64,000 bases of DNA from assembly GCF_032050975.1 (NCBI RefSeq), contig NZ_CP116967.1:310001-374000 (forward strand), written 5' to 3'. Positions 55,236 through 63,653 of the stretch are shown here, in pieces. Position 1 is the stretch's first letter, and each line of letters opens with the position of its first letter. The position numbers and the translations under genes are program-made. The DNA is from Candidatus Nitrospira allomarina. GTDB lineage: Bacteria; Nitrospirota; Nitrospiria; Nitrospirales; UBA8639. The notes below the pieces were generated by a model, which saw nothing but the letters and a program-made list of their open reading frames with translations, ran no database searches and had not been told where the DNA came from.

Positions 55236-56288
55236 ATGATTTATCTCAATCCGGCTGGACTCGCTCCGTTCAACCATGACGTGCAGCAAGAAATTTCACG
55301 GACACTCAACACATTCAGTCACTTGTTATACGCGGAAGCCGGCATTCAGTATTACCGGGACACACTTCAGAAATGCCGACGGACCATTGCGGATTGGTTG
55401 AGGTTGAATGATGAACAGCGGCTCGCCTTCATGCCCAATACCACAACTGCATGTAGCCTGGTCCTTTCTCAAATCAATTGGAAACCTGGAAATGTTCTTC
55501 TAACCACCACTCATGAAAATTCAACGATTCTCAATGAAATCAACAAACTCAGTGACCGTGGAGTCCGCGTCATTACACTTAACCCGGATGTCCCCTCCGG
55601 CTTTCTTCCCGCGCTTGAACGCACTCTAAATGAACAACCCATTCAGGCCATTGTCATCAGTCACGTCTCTCATTTTGATGGGCGTATCTTTCCCATTACC
55701 GCAATCCAGGACCTGGCGCAGTCACACCACACGCTGCTCATCGTCGATGGGGCGCAAGCCGTCGGACATATTCCAGTTTCTTTTCAGGAGATTTCTCCCT
55801 ATGCGTATTTTTTCCCTGGCCATAAATGGTGCACAGGCCCAATGGGAACCGGCGCGCTGATCGTCGGGAAAGACGGTCACCAAGAAACGCAACCCTATTG
55901 GTCCGGATACGAATTGGGTACCCAGAATATTAGCTTAATCGCCGGATTTGCCAAAGCCTGCCATCTCAAGGCCCAACAAGATCCACACAAACACATCCTT
56001 GAACAGGTGCGAGAAGAATGGAAAGTCTGTCTCGGATACTATCCTGGCATTCGGATTATCGAATGGGACGGGGCGCATGCTCCCGGCATCATAACGTTTG
56101 CCTGCCTTGACGAACACACGGAACAGGCCATGCACACCCTTTCCTCCACTCATTCCATTGCCTGGAAAACCCTCACCCATCCTTCCCATCCCTCAAACCT
56201 TTCGATCCGTATCTCATGGACTACCGACACATCAAGTGTCGACATCCGTTCAACCCTTGCATTGTTTTCCTCACGCTCAAAAAAGTGA
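55236..56288 (+). CDS. egtE: PLP-dependent hercynylcysteine sulfoxide lyase-like protein EgtE
   Basis: A 350-residue class V aminotransferase-fold enzyme. It shows HENSTILNEINKL, VISHVSHFDGRIFPI, the PLP aspartate in LIVDGAQAVGHIPV and the PLP lysine in FFPGHKWCTGPMGTGAL. By linkage to egtD it most likely carries out the last step of ergothioneine synthesis, cleaving hercynylcysteine sulfoxide. By sequence alone it could be another cysteine-desulfurase-like or isopenicillin-epimerase-like enzyme. It starts at ATG 55236 without a strong ribosome-binding site. A hairpin 15 bases after the stop may end the transcript. Confidence 0.82.
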   Translation: MIYLNPAGLAPFNHDVQQEISRTLNTFSHLLYAEAGIQYYRDTLQKCRRTIADWLRLNDEQRLAFMPNTTTACSLVLSQINWKPGNVLLTTTHENSTILNEINKLSDRGVRVITLNPDVPSGFLPALERTLNEQPIQAIVISHVSHFDGRIFPITAIQDLAQSHHTLLIVDGAQAVGHIPVSFQEISPYAYFFPGHKWCTGPMGTGALIVGKDGHQETQPYWSGYELGTQNISLIAGFAKACHLKAQQDPHKHILEQVREEWKVCLGYYPGIRIIEWDGAHAPGIITFACLDEHTEQAMHTLSSTHSIAWKTLTHPSHPSNLSIRISWTTDTSSVDIRSTLALFSSRSKK

Positions 56289-56302
56289 GGGGCCCTGCAC
56301 AC

Positions 56303-56329
56303 CCTAGAACGCCTTCGGAGTATTCTAGG
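56303..56329 (+). terminator. Candidate terminator hairpin after egtE
   Basis: CCTAGAA at 56303-56309 pairs with TTCTAGG at 56323-56329, with a TTCG in the loop. No T run follows, so the assignment rests on position and stem only. Confidence 0.4.
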
Positions 56330-56354
56330 ATAACCAACTTCGAAGAATTTCTTA

Positions 56355-56459
56355 AAGGCACGATGCCTTGAGGCAAAAGCGCAATTCCCTACCCATTGGG
56401 TTTCGCCATAATCGCTATAACTTGGGTAGAGCCATTCTCTGATCCGGGCGGCAACCCGG
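56355..56459 (+). ncRNA. Unassigned structured segment upstream of the opgGH operon
   Basis: Three consecutive stems are visible: AAGGCA-CGA-TGCCTT at 56355-56369, CTACCCA (56389-56395) with TGGGTAG (56423-56429), and CCGGG-CGGCAA-CCCGG at 56444-56459. The segment is GC-richer than its surroundings and carries no good reading frame. I could not match it to a known riboswitch. It may be a leader RNA, a small RNA or chance structure. Confidence 0.3.
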
Positions 56460-57063
56460 TCAAAGCGTTACGGGGACACGTTTTACCGGCGAGAACGAAC
56501 TGGTTCAGCTGGGTTTAATTTAACGGGAAGAATACGATGGAATGGTAAACGGCTTCTTCTTTCAATGGGGATGTCAATCGAAAACTTTCCAGAATTTTGT
56601 GGATTAATGGCCAAAAACTGTTGAAAAACAATGCAGAGCAGGATAGATACCAAATCAAAATGTGCTATAATCGTGCCCAAAATGTCCTTGAGCAAGAACA
56701 TGTTCTCACTTAGTCACCTGAGCGGTGAATTGCCTCAAGGTATTGCTCAAACTTTCCATGACCATATTTTTACGTGCTACCATCTCCAATGGCTTCCCTG
56801 TCTACAAAGTTCAATGATACAAAGCGATCAAGGTCTCTCGCTTCTTGGTTGTTCTACGATAAATTCCTCCTCTTCCCACAGTTTTGCATACCCCTATATA
56901 GTACAATTCACGATGGAACCCAGAACAAACAGGGAAACCATCTCCCTCTTAGCCAACGCAGAATAACCTTCCCCATTGAGCATTCCTTCTTGGGTTTTTT
57001 CTTCAGTGGGATTTTATATGGGTAATTTCAGTTTCATTATCTTACTAAACGGGAGCGTCAGTG
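56460..57063. other. Intergenic region upstream of opgG
   Basis: About 600 bases, AT-rich after 56520. Frames on both strands are short and have no ribosome-binding sites or recognisable products. The promoter of the opgG operon must lie here or further upstream. Confidence 0.45.
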
Positions 57064-58605
57064 ATGAGAATCTTGTCAGCTGGAATGGTCGCGATGTTCT
57101 TGATGTTCCCCCTGCATGTCGCAGCGGGCTTCACATTCGATCAGGTGGTTCAGAAAGCGAAAAACTTAGCGGATAAACCCTATGAGGCCCCTCAACTTGT
57201 TCCAAAAATTATGCGGGAAATCTCCTATGAGGCGTATAAAGGAATCAGGTTTAATCCTGACCACAGTCTGTGGAAAGAGAGCCAATCAAATTTTCAAGTC
57301 ATGTTTCTTACTCCGGGGTTGCATTACACCCACCCGGTGACCATCAACGTCATTGACGCCGAAGGTCCACGCCCGCTGGTTTTTAAGAAAAGCGACTTTG
57401 TGTTTGCCGACCCCGAGATCGAAAAACGGGTGCCGGCCGATGTAGGATTTGCCGGATTCAAGCTGACCTTTCCCTTGAAAAACAAAAATGAACAAAATCA
57501 GTTTTTGGTTTTCGCAGGGGCGAGTTATTTTCGGGGGGTCGGAAAGGAAAACGTGTTCGGGTTAGCAGGACGAGGCCTGGCCATTGATACGGGACTCCCC
57601 AGCGGGGAGGTATTTCCTTCATTCACGGAATTCTGGTTGGTACGCCCGTCTCCAGATGCCAAAGAAATGGTGGTTTATGGTTTACTGGACAGCATCAGTC
57701 TCACTGGAGCGTATCAATTTACCATTGTCCCCGGTAGCCAGACGAAAATGAAGGTACGCACCAAACTCTTCCCCAGAAAACCTATTCAGTTATTGGGTGT
57801 TGCCCCGCTGACCAGCATGTTTTTTTATGGAGAGAATACCCCGCGACCAGCTGGAGAATGGCGCCGGGAAGTCCATGATTCGGACGGATTGCAGATTCAT
57901 GATGGCCTCACCCGTGAGTGGTTGTGGCGTCCCTTGATGAATCCTGCCAACCTTGAAATGGATTTTTTCAGCACGGACAATGTACAAGGATTCGGTTTAC
58001 TGCAACGTGAGGAAAAATTTTCTGGCTACGAAGATTTAGGGGCGCATTATGAACAACGTCCAAGCGCCTGGGTCGAACCACAGGGTGACTGGGGGCAAGG
58101 AAAAGTGGTGCTCGTCCAACTGCCTACCCCCAATGAAACACATGACAACATCGTCGTGTTTTGGACACCCGTAGCGCCCGTGACCCGGGAGACTCCTTTA
58201 GAAATGGCCTATGATGTGAGTTTTGGCAAGGCCACTCTCTCACAAAATCCGTTGGGAACCGTGGTCAATACCTTTATCGGGGACGGCAATCGTATCGGGG
58301 GAGGTAATGTCCCGCAGGCGTATCGTATCATTATCGATTTTGCAGGTGGCCCACTGAGCAAAATGCCGCCCGATGCTCCCATTAGCGGCCAGGTTACGGT
58401 GTTGGACAATAGCGACATCCTGGAGCATTTTGTGGAATATCATGAACAGATACAAGGATGGCGATTGTCCATCCTGGCCAAACCTCAAGACAAAAAGCCG
58501 CTTCATTTGCGGGCATTTCTCAAAACTGAATCGGCAACCTTAACGGAAACCTGGACGTACCGTCTGCCAATGAATAATAACATTCTGGCACCAGAAAAAG
58601 AATAA
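57064..58605 (+). CDS. opgG: Periplasmic glucan biosynthesis protein OpgG/OpgD
   Basis: An exported 513-residue protein with a signal peptide (AGMVAMFLMFPLHVAAG) and the full OpgG domain: LADKPYEAPQL, YKGIRFNPDHSLWKE, ASYFRGVG, GLAGRGLAIDTG and PSFTEFWL, then the immunoglobulin-like C-terminal part. OpgG-type proteins act in the periplasm on the backbone and branching of osmoregulated glucans. GGGAG eight bases before the ATG at 57064 sets the start. Its TAA overlaps the ATG of the next small gene (TAATG), so the three genes of the operon are translationally coupled. Confidence 0.95.
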   Translation: MRILSAGMVAMFLMFPLHVAAGFTFDQVVQKAKNLADKPYEAPQLVPKIMREISYEAYKGIRFNPDHSLWKESQSNFQVMFLTPGLHYTHPVTINVIDAEGPRPLVFKKSDFVFADPEIEKRVPADVGFAGFKLTFPLKNKNEQNQFLVFAGASYFRGVGKENVFGLAGRGLAIDTGLPSGEVFPSFTEFWLVRPSPDAKEMVVYGLLDSISLTGAYQFTIVPGSQTKMKVRTKLFPRKPIQLLGVAPLTSMFFYGENTPRPAGEWRREVHDSDGLQIHDGLTREWLWRPLMNPANLEMDFFSTDNVQGFGLLQREEKFSGYEDLGAHYEQRPSAWVEPQGDWGQGKVVLVQLPTPNETHDNIVVFWTPVAPVTRETPLEMAYDVSFGKATLSQNPLGTVVNTFIGDGNRIGGGNVPQAYRIIIDFAGGPLSKMPPDAPISGQVTVLDNSDILEHFVEYHEQIQGWRLSILAKPQDKKPLHLRAFLKTESATLTETWTYRLPMNNNILAPEKE

Positions 58606-58853
58606 TGGCCCGATCGATTGCCGAACATACTCTTTCACGAGTCTGCGATTACCTGTCGGCTATGGGAGTGGAATTAACCCGCGAGGTCACGCTGCGGGCT
58701 CTCACTCTGGTTGAGGCCGGACTGGCTTCACAGCAGGAAGATCCACTGCAATTTGTGATGACAAGAATCCATGACCACTTTGCACTGCAGAATCCTCCTC
58801 TCCCAACTACCGCTCCACCGATCACACGCGGCAGCATGAGTTTTAACCCATGA
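58605..58853 (+). CDS. Small protein encoded between opgG and opgH
   Basis: An 82-residue soluble protein, helical for residues 1-60 (HTLSRVCDYLSAMGVELTREV) and proline-rich at its end. Its ATG overlaps the opgG stop and its stop overlaps the opgH ATG (ATGA), so it is tightly coupled to both. It has no signal peptide or membrane helix and I do not recognise it. Position suggests a cytoplasmic accessory or regulator of the OpgH glucosyltransferase, replacing nothing known in the standard enterobacterial operon. Confidence 0.75.
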   Translation: MARSIAEHTLSRVCDYLSAMGVELTREVTLRALTLVEAGLASQQEDPLQFVMTRIHDHFALQNPPLPTTAPPITRGSMSFNP

Positions 58854-60973
58854 AAGGTCGTGAAGCCACAATCGCCGAGGCCCAGCATTCGCTGGCCACC
58901 CCCAGACGAATAAGCTGGAGAATTGCCGCAGGACTCCGGCGCGCCCTGCTCACCGTATTAGTCCTCATTCAATCTTTCGTGGCCGCTTCATATATGACGG
59001 CCATCCTTCCCTATCATGGGGGGAATTTCCTGGAGATGGCGATTATTGCCCTGTTTTTTGTGTTATTCGTCTGGATTTCCGTTGGTTTTTGGATTGGCAT
59101 GTTCGGATTTGTTCTCCGGTGTTTCGGCGGGGATCGATTTTCCCCACTGGGACGCCATTCCGCTGCAGAATTAAGCACACAACCCCTAGCACGGACAGCC
59201 GTGGTCATGCCGATCTACCACGAACCCATTCAGCGGACGTTCGGCGGAATCCGCGCAATGTATCGCTCATTAGAACAGACAGGGCAGATGGAACATTTTG
59301 ATTTTTTCATTCTTTCCGACAGCCGTAATCCGGATGTGTGGTTGGCTGAACAAGCCGCCTGGCATCGGTTATGCCAAGAATTGGGAGCGGGCGGACATCT
59401 GTTTTATCGACGCCGGTCTCTGAACCAACATTATAAAAGTGGAAACATTGCCGACTTTCTCCGCCGATGGGGTTCCGGCTATGAGTACATGATCGTGCTT
59501 GATGCAGATAGTCTCATGGGTGGATCCACCCTGGTCACCATGGTGCAACTCATGCAGGCTGAACCTCAAACAGGCATCCTGCAAACCAGCCCCACCTTGA
59601 TCAATGCCCGTTCAATGTTTGCAAGGGTCCAGCAATTTGCCAATCATATCTACGGCCCACTGTTTACGACAGGCCTTGCCTCCCTACAGCTTGGGGAAGC
59701 TGTTTACTGGGGCCATAACGCCATTCTTCGTACCCAGGCGTTTATGGAGCATGCCGGCCTGAAACGGCTTCCCGGACCAGGACTTTTTCATGGCCCTATT
59801 CTCAGTCACGATTTTGTGGAAGCCTCATTTATGGGACGGGGCGGGTATGAAGTCTGGCTGGAACCGGAACTCTCTCACAGTTATGAAGAATCCCCTCCCA
59901 CCCTTGTGGATGACCTGCAACGCGATAAACGATGGGCCAAAGGAAATTTACAGCACATCTGGCTCATGCTGTTTGAACCTGGGCTGCGGCCTGCACATCG
60001 CATGGCCTTTTTGAACGGGATTATGTCCTACCTGGCATCCCCATTGTGGTTGATCTTTTTGGTGTTAACAACGATTGAAGCCGCACGTCTGGTCCTGTAT
60101 CCCATCAATTACTTTCCGGAACCTCATAGCCTCTTCCCCCATTGGCCTGAATGGAATCCGGAATGGGCCATCATTCTCGCCAGCAGCACCTTGTTCCTGC
60201 TGTTTCTGCCAAAATTTCTGGCGGTGATCGATGTCATCCGACGTCGACGGAGCAAACAACACGGTGGCATCATTCGACTCCTGATTAGTGTCTTACTGGA
60301 AATAGTGGTGTCCACTCTCCTCGCGCCCATTCGCATGTTGGCCCATAGCCGTTTTGTGGTGGAAGCACTGCTTAATACAACCTTACGTTGGGCCGGCCAG
60401 AATCGAACAGATGAAACCGGCTGGTCAGCCGCCATTTTAAATCAAGCCCCGGGGACGCTGATTGCCGGAGCCTGGGCCGCATTCGCTTTCTGGCTTGATC
60501 AGATGTTTTTTTTCTGGTCCCTCCCGGTCGCAGCACCACTCGTGTTTGCCGCGCCCACCTCCGTTTTTCTCAGCCGGGTGGGACCAGGTGAACGACTGAA
60601 GAACTGGGGATTTTTGCAAGTTCCTGAGGAACGTCATGGCTCACCATTGCTGGATGATGTTTATGCCAGGACCTATCCTCAACTGGAAACCTATACTGAA
60701 CGATCTTCTCCCGCCATCCAGGCTATCCTGGATCCGGTGCTGAACCAGGTTCATCAAGCCATGGCTCATGCGCATCGCGGCGGCAAAAAACAGGAAATGA
60801 TCCTCGCGCTCCGCAAACGATGCTTTCAACATGGTCCACACTCTCTCACACAAAAAGAACTCTGTCATCTGGTACGCGACCGGGCCAGTTTGCAATGGCT
60901 CCATGAGCAGGCCTGGCAGGCTCCACCTGATTCCTATTGGGGGAAAGCCCTTCAGCATCATTTTCAACACTGA
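58850..60973 (+). CDS. opgH: Glucans biosynthesis glucosyltransferase H
   Basis: A 707-residue inner-membrane family 2 glycosyltransferase that makes the beta-glucan backbone and exports it. Two N-terminal helices precede the catalytic domain with VVMPIYHEP, FILSDSRNPD, VLDADSLM (the D-x-D), GHNAILRTQAF and the QxxRW-like DLQRDKRWAKGNLQH. About five further helices follow and then a cytoplasmic tail. It is shorter than E. coli OpgH (847 residues), lacking most of the N-terminal cytoplasmic extension. The ATG overlaps the preceding stop by four bases. With OpgG it forms a complete osmoregulated periplasmic glucan system. Confidence 0.95.
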   Translation: MKGREATIAEAQHSLATPRRISWRIAAGLRRALLTVLVLIQSFVAASYMTAILPYHGGNFLEMAIIALFFVLFVWISVGFWIGMFGFVLRCFGGDRFSPLGRHSAAELSTQPLARTAVVMPIYHEPIQRTFGGIRAMYRSLEQTGQMEHFDFFILSDSRNPDVWLAEQAAWHRLCQELGAGGHLFYRRRSLNQHYKSGNIADFLRRWGSGYEYMIVLDADSLMGGSTLVTMVQLMQAEPQTGILQTSPTLINARSMFARVQQFANHIYGPLFTTGLASLQLGEAVYWGHNAILRTQAFMEHAGLKRLPGPGLFHGPILSHDFVEASFMGRGGYEVWLEPELSHSYEESPPTLVDDLQRDKRWAKGNLQHIWLMLFEPGLRPAHRMAFLNGIMSYLASPLWLIFLVLTTIEAARLVLYPINYFPEPHSLFPHWPEWNPEWAIILASSTLFLLFLPKFLAVIDVIRRRRSKQHGGIIRLLISVLLEIVVSTLLAPIRMLAHSRFVVEALLNTTLRWAGQNRTDETGWSAAILNQAPGTLIAGAWAAFAFWLDQMFFFWSLPVAAPLVFAAPTSVFLSRVGPGERLKNWGFLQVPEERHGSPLLDDVYARTYPQLETYTERSSPAIQAILDPVLNQVHQAMAHAHRGGKKQEMILALRKRCFQHGPHSLTQKELCHLVRDRASLQWLHEQAWQAPPDSYWGKALQHHFQH

Positions 60974-61011
60974 ACAGAATTGACCAATACCCATCCATCT
61001 CTGGACTATCC

Positions 61012-61272
61012 ATGTTTCTGACTCATCATTTCCTATGCATGAAGGGAGGAGATCGGACACATTGGCCTTTGATCGTCAACTATGATGGGACCAGGGCCCA
61101 CACTCGTTTTGCAGAACTACATGGATTACATACTGAAGTTGGGCTTCCACTCCTTCCCACGCCGTCCTACCTAACTCTTGCTGAAATGGATTTGATGCGG
61201 ATGATCCACAAAGGCGAAGTGCAGGAACGGAGAGTTTGGCCCTCTGGGCAGACAGAACGTTCTATGCCTTGA
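61012..61272 (+). CDS. Hypothetical protein downstream of opgH
   Basis: A frame of about 86 codons starting MFLTHHF, with an internal ATG at 61039 (MKGGDR). Content such as WPLIVNYDGTRAHTRF and LTLAEMDLMRMIHKGEV looks like genuine protein. No strong ribosome-binding site is seen and I do not recognise it. It begins 38 bases after opgH on the same strand and could be the last gene of that operon. Confidence 0.4.
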   Translation: MFLTHHFLCMKGGDRTHWPLIVNYDGTRAHTRFAELHGLHTEVGLPLLPTPSYLTLAEMDLMRMIHKGEVQERRVWPSGQTERSMP

Positions 61273-61435
61273 CTTTCGTATCACTCGGCCAATTGTGAAT
61301 CATTCCTCCAATGCTGGTTCGAGTCAGATTTGCCACGAAACCCTTTTTCAATGGGTCTTCCTGAACAATGCGGTGACCCTCAGAATTCTGATGCAGATGG
61401 AATGTGTGGGTAAGAAGACAATCAATCCGACGGAG

Positions 61436-62212
61436 TTATGAGGGGTTGGAATACCGATACAGCGTTTTGATGGACTGAATCCCGTCTCTCCAGCGAATTT
61501 TTTTCCCGTCCGCCTTACTTCTGGGTAAATACGAAATCGGCACCTCTGTCACGCGCCAATTCTTCTGAGCCACTTTCAGTGTGAGTTCTAACTCCAATTC
61601 AAACCCTGATTCTTCCAGTGAGATATCGCTCAAGACTTCCTGTTTAAACACTTTGTAACCGGTCCAGACATCCGTCAATGAGAGCCCAGTCGCAGCATTG
61701 GTTAACGTGGTGAAAATCTTGTTTCCCAGATAGGAGACTGATGGCCAACTCCCTTTCCAGCCCCCCAAAAACCGGGACCCGTAGACAACATCGGCCCGGC
61801 CTGTTATCACTGGCTCCAACAGTCGATAATAATCCTCTGGACTATATTCCAAATCGGCATCCTGCACGATGACAATGCTTCCTCGAACCTGCCCAAATCC
61901 CGTTTTCAGGGCTGCGCCTTTCCCTTGATTGTGCTGATGAGCCAACACCAGGACTTGAGAACAATCGGCACGTGACTCACACATTAATTTCTGGCTTTTT
62001 TCATCCTCTGCAGCCCCCTCGCCGAACTGCTCGTAGAGCCATTCCCGAGTTCCATCCGTGGACCCGTCATCCACAATGATTAGTTCTTTTGGAATTTCCA
62101 CCTTTTGTACCCGGCCGACAATCGTCTCAATTGTTTTCCGTTCGTTATAGACGGGAATCACAATACTCACCAATTGAATTTTTTGATTTATTGTATCCTG
62201 AAGCTTTTCCAT
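61436..62212 (-). CDS. Family 2 glycosyltransferase (dolichyl-phosphate mannose synthase-like)
   Basis: A 258-residue cytoplasmic enzyme. The motifs VSIVIPVYNERKTIE, LIIVDDGSTDGT, NQGKGAALKTGF and VQDADLEYSPEDY (the D-x-D) mark a GT2 enzyme of the DPM1/polyprenyl-phosphate hexose synthase type. It has no C-terminal membrane helices, so it resembles soluble DPM1 rather than DpgS or ArnC. It would charge a polyprenyl phosphate with a sugar for cell-envelope glycans. I chose the ATG at 62212 because family homology begins soon after; the frame is open for another 40 codons upstream. It is convergent with the gene at 61012. Confidence 0.88.
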   Translation of the reverse strand: MEKLQDTINQKIQLVSIVIPVYNERKTIETIVGRVQKVEIPKELIIVDDGSTDGTREWLYEQFGEGAAEDEKSQKLMCESRADCSQVLVLAHQHNQGKGAALKTGFGQVRGSIVIVQDADLEYSPEDYYRLLEPVITGRADVVYGSRFLGGWKGSWPSVSYLGNKIFTTLTNAATGLSLTDVWTGYKVFKQEVLSDISLEESGFELELELTLKVAQKNWRVTEVPISYLPRSKADGKKIRWRDGIQSIKTLYRYSNPS

Positions 62213-62644
62213 ATCTTTTTCGACCGCAGCGGGGCATGGCCGCCTGGAACCGATTGCTGAAGGGTTTTCGGGTAGCCTACCATGAACGTTCACAAAACCC
62301 CTCTCATTTTTTGTGGGGAAATTCACTCCCAAAGAAGTCTCTGGTTTTTACAAAGAGATCTCACATTATCTGCTGCAGTGATCAATCCAAACCAACGGAT
62401 AGTATCCATTTTTGAACGGGTTTCTCCTCCCAGTTGCGATTTTGTTCATTGTCTCAAATACCTTTTCTGTCCCCTCTCTTTGTCTCATAACACACCTCAC
62501 GAGACCCGATCCCTTGAAACAAATTGAATAAAAATAGCTTCATTTCAATGCGTTAGAATGCCTAACCAATCCGGCACTCTCCTTGCGTAATTCATAGGCA
62601 ATAAAAATGGATGAAGCAATAGGACAAGGAATGGAGGGAGGCAG
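62213..62644. other. Intergenic region between glycosyltransferase and receiver gene
   Basis: About 430 bases. No supported gene; the strong GGAGGGAGG ribosome-binding sequence near 62633-62641 at its end belongs to the frame that is then broken by an amber codon. Confidence 0.4.
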
Positions 62645-63061
62645 ATGAACATGACGGTATCTTCATCATAGACTTTCGAAAGGATTTCCGGTATCGGTTC
62701 CGTCACCATCCTGCTCATTGATGATTCCACGGATAATTTGATGATCCTGGGAGATGTCTTAGAACAAATGGGCTATCAGATTGTCTGCGCCGAAGATGGC
62801 GAGAAGGGGCTTGAACTCGCTCAACGGGTTCAACCCGACTTCGTATTTATGGATGTGACAATGCCTGGGCTTGATGGATTCCAGGCCTGTGAAAGACTTC
62901 GAGCACAGGAGAACTTTCAGCTTACCCCGATTATTCTCATGAGCGCGCAATCGGAAATCCCTCATCGAGACCAGGCCTTCGCAGCTGGAGGCTCTGAATT
63001 CTGGCCAAAACCCATAACCCCCACGAAAATCCGGACCGAACTTCATCGATTTTTGAAATAA
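62645..63061 (+). CDS. Response regulator receiver protein with an in-frame amber codon near its start
   Basis: A single receiver domain: ILLIDDSTDNL (acidic pocket), phosphoacceptor Asp in FVFMDVTMPGLDG, PIILMSAQ and the Lys-Pro in FWPKPI. The best start is ATG 62645 behind GGAGGGAGG, but codon nine (62669-62671) is TAG. Below the TAG no ATG, GTG or TTG occurs before LLIDD; the next TTG/ATG (62738, 62741) would remove the acidic pocket. So the protein needs a rare start (CTG at 62711 or ATC), amber read-through, or is a recent pseudogene or sequence error. The rest of the domain is intact, which argues against long decay. Confidence 0.65.
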
Positions 63062-63461
63062 TACAGTTCAAGTAGAATCTGGTTTTCCCTTAACTGCAAG
63101 CAACATTCATTTGGTATGTGCTCCTATGAGACGACCTCCTTCTTTCATTGACAATAGAATTTTTCCCTTTCCATGCACCCGTTTATCTAAATGGATACAT
63201 CCATCCTCCACAAGTAAACGAGGTCCTACTCACATGAAAACACACTAACTCCTGTACTATTGCTCAAATCATTGCTGAAATCACCGATTTAGAGACCTGA
63301 TTTTGACATGGCATCTAAATTGCTATTTAATTCAAATTATGAGGTTTCCTTCAGAAATTCCCATTTAGAATACCTTTTTGAAGGAAAAACCACACAGGAA
63401 GAGTCATTTACCAGACGCCTATTTGGCGTATTTACCTTTAACAACAATGGAGAAAGTACTC
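63062..63461. other. Intergenic region near the right end
   Basis: About 400 AT-rich bases following the receiver gene. I see no supported gene, RNA or clear promoter. Confidence 0.4.
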
Positions 63462-63653
63462 ATGGTTACCGGTCTAAGAAAAAATTCCACTATCAGCCTG
63501 TCCACTTGGGGCCAACGGGGAACGGCCGGGTTGGTCGAGGAATGGGAACCCCGAATACCCATTCCGGAAGAAAAGCCACAAACCCGTCGACGTTCGTCCA
63601 TCTACAATCCAGGCCCAATCGAATCGAACACGGAGGAAGAAAATCTCAAATAA
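63462..63653 (+). CDS. Small hypothetical protein (63 aa)
   Basis: Starts MVTGLRKNS with GGAG nine bases upstream and ends in an acidic EEENLK. It is hydrophilic with TWGQRGTAGLVEEWEPRIP in the middle. The product is unknown, and the frame is open for 28 more codons upstream. Doubtful. Confidence 0.35.
   Translation: MVTGLRKNSTISLSTWGQRGTAGLVEEWEPRIPIPEEKPQTRRRSSIYNPGPIESNTEEENLK

Noticed and set aside
56389..56510. Possible cyclic-di-GMP or SAM riboswitch in front of opgG
   Set aside because: GGCAACCCGG is superficially similar to riboswitch motifs, but the other required conserved segments are missing and the region is over 500 bases from the gene.
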